Shown: piece after piece, positions 1 to 4,796 of the stretch
Layout: every line of letters begins with the position of its first letter
Numbering within the stretch: position 1 is the stretch's first letter
Source of the DNA: Lachnoclostridium sp. UBA3775
GTDB taxonomy: Bacteria > Bacillota > Clostridia > Lachnospirales > Lachnospiraceae
DNA length: 5,391 nt
Assembly: GCA_002369525.1 (NCBI GenBank)
Contig: DFFN01000061.1
Span: forward strand, 1-5,391
Direction: 5' to 3'
Translations under genes and position numbers: made by a program
The notes under the pieces: model-generated
Seen by the model: only the letters and a program-made list of their open reading frames with translations
Told to the model about the DNA's origin: nothing
The model's database searches: none

Positions 1-615
1 GACGGCTGGGCCTATGATATCGGCTTCGGCGGTCTCGACCATGTCGTTGCAAGCGGCGAGGATGTGAATGTACTGATCGTAGATACCGAAATATATTCCA
101 ACACCGGCGGCCAGTCTTCGAAGGCTACCCAGCTCGGTGCGGTTGCACAGTTTGCCGCAGCCGGCAAAAAACGTCCGAAAAAGGATCTCGGCGCGATGTT
201 AATGACCTACGGAAACGTATATGTGGCAAGCGTTGCGATGGGTGCGGACAACAACCAGCTGATCAAGGCAATAAAGGAAGCCGAGAACTTCCATGGTCCA
301 TCCATCATCATCGCGTATGCACCCTGCCAGTCACATGGTCTCAAGTGCGGCATGGCAAAGGTTCAGGACGAAATGAAACGTGCGGTCGAGGCAGGCTACT
401 GGAGCCTGTACCGCTATAATCCGGCGTTGATAGCTGTAGGCAAGAATCCTTTCATCCTCGATTCAAAAGAGCCGACGCTGCCATATGCGGAATTCCTCGA
501 CGGAGAAGTACGTTTTGCATCACTTAAGCGTACCTTCCCCGATAACGCAGAAAAGCTCTTTGGCGATGCCGCAGAGCTTGCAAAGAAAAGATATGAGGAT
601 TTGAAAAATAAATAA
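1..615 (+). CDS. nifJ: Pyruvate:ferredoxin (flavodoxin) oxidoreductase, C-terminal part (5' end outside window)
   Basis: Converts pyruvate and CoA to acetyl-CoA and CO2 while reducing ferredoxin or flavodoxin; a cytoplasmic enzyme central to anaerobic metabolism. The reading frame is open from base 1, and the first residues (DGWAYDIGFGGLDHV) are the tail of the GDGW thiamine-diphosphate motif. DTEIYSNTGGQSSKAT follows at about residues 29-44, typical of the TPP domain of PFOR. The YAPCQSHG segment carries a Cys (codon 325-327) that aligns, from memory, with the last ligand of the proximal [4Fe-4S] cluster in the Desulfovibrio enzyme. GYWSLYRYNP and the KNPFILDSKEP stretch are also family-typical. 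Only 204 residues of a roughly 1170-1200 residue protein are present. It ends soon after ELAKKRYEDLKNK, without the C-terminal extension known from Desulfovibrio africanus. The GTG at 64 is internal, not a start. It appears richer in G+C-ending codons than the genes to its right, fitting high expression. Family assignment is near certain. Confidence 0.96.
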   Translation, partial: DGWAYDIGFGGLDHVVASGEDVNVLIVDTEIYSNTGGQSSKATQLGAVAQFAAAGKKRPKKDLGAMLMTYGNVYVASVAMGADNNQLIKAIKEAENFHGPSIIIAYAPCQSHGLKCGMAKVQDEMKRAVEAGYWSLYRYNPALIAVGKNPFILDSKEPTLPYAEFLDGEVRFASLKRTFPDNAEKLFGDAAELAKKRYEDLKNK

Positions 616-625
616 TCCGAGCATA

Positions 626-649
626 AAGCCACGGGGCGACCCGTGGCTT
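626..649 (+). terminator. Hairpin after nifJ, probable intrinsic terminator
   Basis: A perfect 10-bp stem (626-635 with 640-649, AAGCCACGGG / CCCGTGGCTT) closes a GCGA tetraloop of the stable GNRA type. It starts 10 bases after the nifJ stop. The tract after it (ATTAAATGTTCATTTT) is only loosely T-rich, so termination may be moderate. It lies in the gap between the convergent nifJ and fic genes. On the opposite strand no T-run follows the hairpin, so strong action on fic transcripts is less likely. Confidence 0.72.
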
Positions 650-658
650 ATTAAATGT

Positions 659-1576
659 TCATTTTCCGTAAACTATGTCCAGCATATCCAACAGCCGTTT
701 AAACCTATCCTGTCCGTCAAGGCAGGTATCCGTAAGCCATCCTTTTTCATTGTTCCACTCATTCAAACCGCGGTAATAGTAACTTTTTTTACTGTCTTCG
801 ATAATAAACGGAACGATGTTATGTCTCAGACACTCCTTCAGTGCTATCAGCCGCCCTACTCTTCCGTTTCCGTCCTGAAATGGATGTATATATTCAAAAT
901 CGGCATGGAACGCAATTATATCGTCTATCATTACATTTTTTCTTGCGTTATAGACGGCAAGAAGTGCTTTCATCCGCTCAGGCACATCCACGGGTTTTGC
1001 AGTTTCCCGTCCTCCCACCATGTTTGCTCTTTTCTTATAGTCCCCGACAGCAAACCATGCAAGCGTTGAATCCTTGGTATCATGCTTAAGAATATAGTGC
1101 AGCTTTTTAATGATTTCCTCAGACAGTTCCTCTTCTGCAGTATCGATCACATAATCAATTGCCCTGAAATGATGAACCGTCTCCAGAATGTCATCCACCG
1201 GTATACCATCACCAATGTCTATCGTATTTGTCTCAAAGATCAGCCTTGTCTGATTCTCTGTAAGTCTGCTTCCCTCGATATGATTCGAGTTATAGGTCAT
1301 CAGAACCTGCAGCTCATGGTAAAGACCGCCTGAGATTTTTGCTTCTTTTTCATCCCTGAGAATCTGTAAGATCACATTATCTGTCTTTTCTTTGTACAGG
1401 GCTTCCGCCTTGCAGCCCAGATAATCCGCAATTTTTAGCATCGTCTTTTGTGACAGCTTCTCACATTTTGCAATCTTTGCTATCGTGCGGGAGGAAATGC
1501 CGATCTCAGATGTCAGATCGGTTTTAGTTATTCCCTTTTTCCGAAGCTGCTCATTAAGACCATCATATGAAAGCAT
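659..1576 (-). CDS. HTH-Fic family protein, predicted AMP-transferase with class II inhibitory motif
   Basis: Protein of 305 residues. Residues about 5-60 form a Cro/C1 (XRE)-type helix-turn-helix (TKTDLTSEIGISSRTIAKI, then KTMLKIADYLGC). Residues about 85-305 are a Fic domain. The catalytic motif HPFQDGNGRVGR (231-242) is intact and fits HxFx(D/E)GNGRxxR, with the nucleophile-activating His231. SNHIEG (97-102) fits the (S/T)xxxE(G/N) inhibitory helix, whose Glu blocks ATP gamma-phosphate placement, so this is a class II Fic protein with its inhibitor upstream in the same chain. Known relatives transfer AMP from ATP to a hydroxyl side chain of a target protein; the target here is unknown. The start is well supported by AGGAGG (1585-1590) 8 bases upstream. 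The HTH suggests that it binds DNA, perhaps its own promoter. It could be a regulator or a toxin-like enzyme; no separate antitoxin gene is present. Confidence 0.93.
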   Translation of the reverse strand: MLSYDGLNEQLRKKGITKTDLTSEIGISSRTIAKIAKCEKLSQKTMLKIADYLGCKAEALYKEKTDNVILQILRDEKEAKISGGLYHELQVLMTYNSNHIEGSRLTENQTRLIFETNTIDIGDGIPVDDILETVHHFRAIDYVIDTAEEELSEEIIKKLHYILKHDTKDSTLAWFAVGDYKKRANMVGGRETAKPVDVPERMKALLAVYNARKNVMIDDIIAFHADFEYIHPFQDGNGRVGRLIALKECLRHNIVPFIIEDSKKSYYYRGLNEWNNEKGWLTDTCLDGQDRFKRLLDMLDIVYGK

Positions 1577-1584
1577 TTTTTTCT

Positions 1585-1590
1585 CCTCCT
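1585..1590 (-). promoter_or_regulatory. Ribosome binding site of the fic gene
   Basis: Reads AGGAGG on the - strand, 8 bases before the ATG at 1576-1574. A perfect Shine-Dalgarno core at ideal spacing, which fixes the start codon. Confidence 0.9.
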
Positions 1591-1596
1591 AATCAA

Positions 1597-1705
1597 AAAA
1601 CCTTTACTTATTATAACTCTACAAAGCATAAAAGTAAAGGTTTTTAGATATTTTTTACAAAAAAGTAAAGGTTTTGGAGATGCTTGTCAAAAATGTAAAT
1701 ATTTT
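1597..1705. repeat. Set of A/T-flanked CCTTTAC boxes over the fic promoter (candidate operators)
   Basis: The 13-mer AAAACCTTTACTT occurs exactly three times: forward at 1597-1609, and in reverse complement (AAGTAAAGGTTTT) at 1632-1644 and 1663-1675. A fourth, degenerate copy (10 of 13 matching) lies at 1693-1705. Spacing between the three same-direction copies is 31 and 30 bases, close to three helical turns, so they would sit on one face of the DNA. The first and second copies are inverted around the predicted -10. Placement over the promoter of a gene with an N-terminal HTH suggests autoregulation; this is inference. Confidence 0.7.
1610..1638 (-). promoter_or_regulatory. Predicted housekeeping promoter of the fic gene
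   Basis: On the - strand a perfect TATAAT (-10, 1615-1610) is preceded, after a 17-base spacer, by TTTACT (-35, 1638-1633), which matches TTGACA at 4 of 6 positions. Transcription would start near 1603, giving a leader of about 27 bases with the AGGAGG site in it. The -35 lies inside one CCTTTAC box and the predicted start point lies inside another, so any protein binding those boxes should block RNA polymerase. This implies fic can be expressed independently of the sigma-factor operon. Confidence 0.68.
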
Positions 1706-1715
1706 TCAGTTCTCC

Positions 1716-2339
1716 TTACTCGGTAATATAAATCATATATGCAATACTCTTGCGATCAATGATTGTTTCATCAAATTTATCATCATCGTACCCACCGCAT
1801 AGACGTATACCGCTTGTTCCTGTATATATACCTGTATCTGTGGGAACCAACTGATCTTCAAGATCGCAGTCATATACCTTAGCCGGCCTGCTGATTGGTT
1901 TAAGCTCTTTTGTTTTATCTCTCGGTACCAGCTTTGCTGAAACATAATTCATATCTTGCGTGAAACTCTGTCCCGGCTCCAGCTTCAGGCAATCATACGC
2001 AGCATCTTCACCTTTGCCAAACGTATCGCCATCAACTAAGCGTATATCATCTTTTATGATTGACGTTTTAATTACCTCATGTGGAGATGGATTATTTTTA
2101 AATATAAAAATGGGCTCCTGTGTATTATTCGTTACTTTTGCAGTAATTATAAAATTTTCACCTGTTTTGTAGGTATCGCTTTCCGATTCAACATGTAATA
2201 CAATACCGTCAAAATCCTGAGTCACATCTAATTTTGTGGGCTCATGTTCCTTTTTATCATTAGAAGGTTTACTCTCTGAGCCACAGGCAACAAACATTAA
2301 GGCAGTAATTATCACTATACAAGCAAAAATTTTTTTCAT
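1716..2339 (-). CDS. Small lipoprotein with a predicted Ig-like beta-sandwich, function unknown
   Basis: Secreted protein of 207 residues. A lipoprotein signal (MKKIFACIVIITALMFVAC) ends in a lipobox-like FVAC with the lipidation Cys at 19, followed by a polar, charged linker. The body (from about residue 40) has alternating beta-strand character, including DTYKTGENFIITAKVTNNTQ and LKLEPGQSF. This resembles Ig-like domains of the BsuPI (intracellular proteinase inhibitor) type, in which a strand ending in NN/NT is followed by a 'P-G-Q/E' turn; that is a resemblance only. Three further Cys lie at about 117, 158 and 181. I chose the start at 2339 because GAGGTG lies 7 bases upstream and the signal then begins with MKK. 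An ATG at 2357 overlaps the stop of the preceding gene (ATGA) and would add six residues. The close spacing implies co-expression with the sigma and membrane-protein genes. The cellular role is not recognisable. Confidence 0.82.
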   Translation of the reverse strand: MKKIFACIVIITALMFVACGSESKPSNDKKEHEPTKLDVTQDFDGIVLHVESESDTYKTGENFIITAKVTNNTQEPIFIFKNNPSPHEVIKTSIIKDDIRLVDGDTFGKGEDAAYDCLKLEPGQSFTQDMNYVSAKLVPRDKTKELKPISRPAKVYDCDLEDQLVPTDTGIYTGTSGIRLCGGYDDDKFDETIIDRKSIAYMIYITE

Positions 2340-2353
2340 GGATATCACCTCAC

Positions 2354-3334
2354 TCATTCTTCACTTATTGTCCCGATCGCTGTCTGGATGAAAATCAGTC
2401 CTTCGCTGTTCTTATCTGGCGAAACAAATCCGATCCTGTAAGTTTTTCCTTCTTCAACGACGTCTCTTTCAAGAACAAGCTCTATTTCCATACCCTCTTT
2501 GATCCATGAACAATTATTCTTTTCAAAACTTTTAATAATGCAGCTGTAGTTATTGCCGTTGTGATATATTCCTTCTGCAAGCAGCTTGTCGATTTTAACA
2601 ACTGCGATTATATCCGACTCTTCTTCCATCTGTTCCTGTGCACTTGCATAGTTTTTCCTGGCTTCCAAAGGCTTATGCGATGCTTCCGAATAGAATTTCC
2701 GGACATCCTCCTCAAACTTTTCTTTATCGGAATATGAATACTCAAGCTTTTTTCCGTTAACAGTATATTTTCCTTCACCCGGGATCAACATTAAATCGGC
2801 CGCCTGCTGGTATCTGTCATGATCATAAAAAAGCATCTCGAAGCGCTCAAGTATCAGGGCATATTCCACTCCTTTTTTATAATACGTTTTTTTACTTTTC
2901 GATGGTGTAAATAAATATATTTCTTCGTCGTTAAGCTGGCCGCAGATTATTTTTGTCACTTTAAATTTGTATTCGGTATAGTTTTGCTTCAAAATCATGT
3001 CTTCATATTCGGCAAAAACACAGACATCACTATTCTTACATAATTCCTCCAGACTATAATCAATTAACTCATAGTCCGAATCTGTCGACTCACTCTCGTC
3101 ATTCTGTTCATAGGAAGCATCTGACGACTCGCTGGTTTTACCTTTTTCTACTTTGACTCCGGTTTCATCACTGCCAAATATAAAGTTCGGATTTTTCAGT
3201 ACAAGTCCTACAGCCATTATCAAAATAACAGAACATGCTGAAATCGCAAGAATCCTTTTTATTCTGGTTTTACGGCGTTTTTTTTCGTCAATTCTTCTGA
3301 AAACCTCGTTCAGATATTCATCATTATTCCTCAT
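2354..3334 (-). CDS. Single-pass membrane protein, probable anti-sigma partner of the adjacent ECF sigma factor
   Basis: Protein of 326 residues. A short basic cytoplasmic tail (about 27 residues, rich in Lys/Arg, DEYLNEVFRRIDEKKRRK) is followed by one membrane helix at about 28-46 (ILAISACSVILIMAVGLVL). An acidic Ser/Asp/Glu linker (about 67-93) leads to an outside domain of about 230 residues. Two segments of that domain, about 95-164 and 232-303, look like copies of one fold: each has an 'SD' plus hydrophobic strand, a Y-x-(F/C) strand, and a 'G-x-x-Y/I' strand. The gene starts inside the end of the sigma-factor gene (11-base overlap), the usual arrangement for an ECF sigma and its anti-sigma factor. 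No HxxxCxxC zinc anti-sigma motif is present and the cytoplasmic part is unusually short, so the anti-sigma role rests mainly on gene position. The start is uncertain: ATGs at 3346 and 3373 are in frame; 3334 has AAGGA 11 bases upstream. Confidence 0.82.
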   Translation of the reverse strand: MRNNDEYLNEVFRRIDEKKRRKTRIKRILAISACSVILIMAVGLVLKNPNFIFGSDETGVKVEKGKTSESSDASYEQNDESESTDSDYELIDYSLEELCKNSDVCVFAEYEDMILKQNYTEYKFKVTKIICGQLNDEEIYLFTPSKSKKTYYKKGVEYALILERFEMLFYDHDRYQQAADLMLIPGEGKYTVNGKKLEYSYSDKEKFEEDVRKFYSEASHKPLEARKNYASAQEQMEEESDIIAVVKIDKLLAEGIYHNGNNYSCIIKSFEKNNCSWIKEGMEIELVLERDVVEEGKTYRIGFVSPDKNSEGLIFIQTAIGTISEE

Positions 3335-3878
3335 ATTCAAAACCATCCTTCTCCAGCTGTTCCCTAAGAGCATTTTTAGCTCTGTTTACAAGCATTTCGG
3401 TAGCATGTACACTTTTGTTAATAATTACTGCCATTTCTTTACCGCTGAGGTTTTCAAAATACTTAAGCCATAACACCTGTCTGTACTCCGGTTTAAGCTT
3501 TGACAAAGACTTATGAAGCTCCTGCTTTTGCTCCTCCTTGATATAGGAATCAAGCATCTCATTTCCGGAAGACTCGTTGGCATATTCTTCAAGCGGAAGC
3601 TCTTTATGCCTTTCTCTTTTCCTCAGATAATCAATTGCAAGGTTCTTTCCGATGGAATAAAGCCAGGTTTTAAAAGAACTATTTCCTTTGAATTTCGGTC
3701 TTTTAACACCGAGGACAGTAAAAGCATCGATGGAAAGGTCTTCAGCCGCTGCCATATCAACGACATAAGTGTTTATGAACAGCAGAAGGCCGTCTTTATA
3801 TTTTAAGACAATATCGGCAAAATACGAATCTTTACCGGTTTCCAGAAAAAGCTGGTAATTTTCGGCATCTTTATCCAT
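3324..3878 (-). CDS. ECF-type sigma-70 family RNA polymerase sigma factor
   Basis: Protein of 184 residues, the normal ECF length, that directs core RNA polymerase to a special promoter set. Sigma region 2 covers about 20-90: DMAAAEDLSIDAF is the 2.2 core-binding helix and FKTWLYSIGKNLAIDYLRKR covers 2.3-2.4, which melts and reads the -10. A short acidic linker follows (ELPLEEYANESSGNEM). Region 4 covers about 121-178 (LSKLKPEYRQVLWLKYFENL, then the HTH SGKEMAVIINKSVHATEMLV), which reads the -35. I prefer the ATG at 3878, preceded by AGGAG and a purine-rich tract. A GTG at 3938 is in frame but would add 20 atypical residues. The next gene overlaps its 3' end and encodes a membrane protein, so the signal is probably sensed at the envelope. 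No clear ECF-type autoregulatory promoter was found in the 68 bases upstream. Family assignment is strong; the subgroup and regulon are unknown. Confidence 0.93.
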   Translation of the reverse strand: MDKDAENYQLFLETGKDSYFADIVLKYKDGLLLFINTYVVDMAAAEDLSIDAFTVLGVKRPKFKGNSSFKTWLYSIGKNLAIDYLRKRERHKELPLEEYANESSGNEMLDSYIKEEQKQELHKSLSKLKPEYRQVLWLKYFENLSGKEMAVIINKSVHATEMLVNRAKNALREQLEKDGFEYEE

Positions 3879-3946
3879 TTTCCTTCTGCTCCTTTCCTTG
3901 CTTTCACTTATTAGACGTACTATTTCAAAAAAACTCACAGACTTTT

Positions 3947-4744
3947 TTAGGCAAACACCCTCACGTTAATCACATTCTTCCCTTTTTTATTGACATTTTC
4001 CATTTTTTCAAAAATAAACTTACCCATCCCACGTACATTCACGCTTTGGCCTTCTTTTAGAAGCTGTGAAGGGTTTTCGGTCTGGCGGCCGTCAATGTAG
4101 ACCAGGCCGCGTGCAAAAAGTTCTGCTGTTTGTGAACGGGATTTTTTATAGACTCCTGATATCATGGTATCGGCACGGAGGGACGAAACTGTCAGTTTCA
4201 GTTCTTTCACATCTCCTTCAGCCTTTTCGATTTTTTCTTCACTCAGATTTATTTTCTTGGCAACAACCGTTGTATGCTTTATCCTCACCAGCTCTTTTTC
4301 TATCATTTCCGCCATATTTTCGGCGCAGAAAATATAGGCCTTTTTTTCTTCTACGATTATGTCGCCGATTACAGCCCTCGTAATTCCGAGATTCATCATA
4401 GAACCGAGATAATCTCTGTGGCTTAATTTATCGGCAAATTTGCAGTTTAGCGGCTCGACCTTTATACAGGCTATGGGAAATTCCTGCTCATAGCCCAGCT
4501 CCTCAGGATTTCCGAAACGGCATATCACTCTTTCGGCATCAACATAGCCACCGTAAAGGGTATAGGAAATTCCAACGCCGGATCGTTTTTCTTCATCTAT
4601 TGTTTTAAGAAGTATGTCTTTTTCGGAAAGGCCCAGAAAACCTGTGAAAGTAAAGATGCCTTTTCGGTCGGAGGCTGCAGCCAGGTCTGAATATTTTTTT
4701 GAAAGGATATCAAAATCTGTCATTTTTCTGTATATTCCCCTCAT
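3947..4744 (-). CDS. ylmH: YlmH-type S4-domain RNA-binding protein
   Basis: Protein of 265 residues (258 if started at the in-frame ATG at 4723); Bacillus subtilis YlmH has about 257. The middle carries the family signature LSHRDYLGSMMNLGITRAVIGDI (about 108-130, shown here in abbreviated sense as the HRDYLG...NLGI...IGDI block). The C-terminal S4 domain spans about 187-250: LRADTMISGVYKKSRSQTAE, then GLVYIDG, NPSQLLKEGQ and VNVRGMGKF. S4 domains bind structured RNA. In Firmicutes YlmH is often encoded near division genes, and recent work links it to ribosome-associated quality control, where it acts like RqcP on stalled large subunits. Here it lies 52 bases after dusB rather than in a division cluster. 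A small hairpin sits between a Shine-Dalgarno sequence and the ATG at 4744. The start at 4723 has only AGGGGA at 12 bases spacing. Family certain, start moderately so. Confidence 0.93.
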   Translation of the reverse strand: MRGIYRKMTDFDILSKKYSDLAAASDRKGIFTFTGFLGLSEKDILLKTIDEEKRSGVGISYTLYGGYVDAERVICRFGNPEELGYEQEFPIACIKVEPLNCKFADKLSHRDYLGSMMNLGITRAVIGDIIVEEKKAYIFCAENMAEMIEKELVRIKHTTVVAKKINLSEEKIEKAEGDVKELKLTVSSLRADTMISGVYKKSRSQTAELFARGLVYIDGRQTENPSQLLKEGQSVNVRGMGKFIFEKMENVNKKGKNVINVRVFA

Positions 4745-4746
4745 CC

Positions 4747-4771
4747 GTCAGCTTTGCTGACTTCTTCTCCT
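4747..4771 (-). promoter_or_regulatory. Shine-Dalgarno site and hairpin in the ylmH leader
   Basis: On the - strand AGGAG (4771-4767) lies 22 bases before the ATG at 4744, too far to work directly. Between them is a perfect 6-bp stem with an AAA loop, GTCAGC-AAA-GCTGAC (4761-4747). If the 15-base hairpin forms, the effective spacing falls to 7 bases (AAGAA before it plus GG after it), which is ideal. That matches the known idea of hairpin-bridged ribosome binding sites, as in phage T4 gene 38. Whether it is used here is inference. Confidence 0.55.
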
Positions 4772-4796
4772 ATTAATGCTTTACTTATAAAGACTC

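Noticed and set aside
414..632. Open frame of 72 codons on the - strand opposite the end of nifJ
   Set aside because: Shadow of a highly conserved enzyme gene; it also runs across the post-nifJ hairpin region and shows no recognisable domain.
821..1333. Three + strand open frames of about 82-83 codons
   Set aside because: They lie wholly inside the well-supported fic gene on the other strand, lack family motifs, and look like antisense shadows.
1693..1698. Alternative fic promoter using TTGAC(A) near 1683-1692 with TACTTT as -10
   Set aside because: The -35 is good, but the -10 matches at only 3 of 6 positions; the TATAAT promoter closer to the gene is better placed.
1597..1705. Short spaced repeats considered as a CRISPR-like array
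   Set aside because: The repeats are only 13 bases, one is inverted, one is degenerate, spacers are about 18 bases and A/T-rich, and no cas gene is present.
1733..1945. Second - strand frame of 70 codons inside the lipoprotein gene
   Set aside because: A different frame of the same strand within a gene that has a clear signal peptide and lipobox; no sign of a frameshift joining the two.
3879..3946. Possible ECF-type autoregulatory promoter upstream of the sigma gene (a CGTC followed by TAAT near 3910-3920)
   Set aside because: No convincing AAC-type -35 lies 16-17 bases upstream; the match is to the short -10 core only.
4066..4383. + strand open frame of 105 codons opposite ylmH
   Set aside because: Its translation is Arg/Leu/Phe-rich low-information sequence, as expected for the antisense of a Lys/Glu-rich gene.
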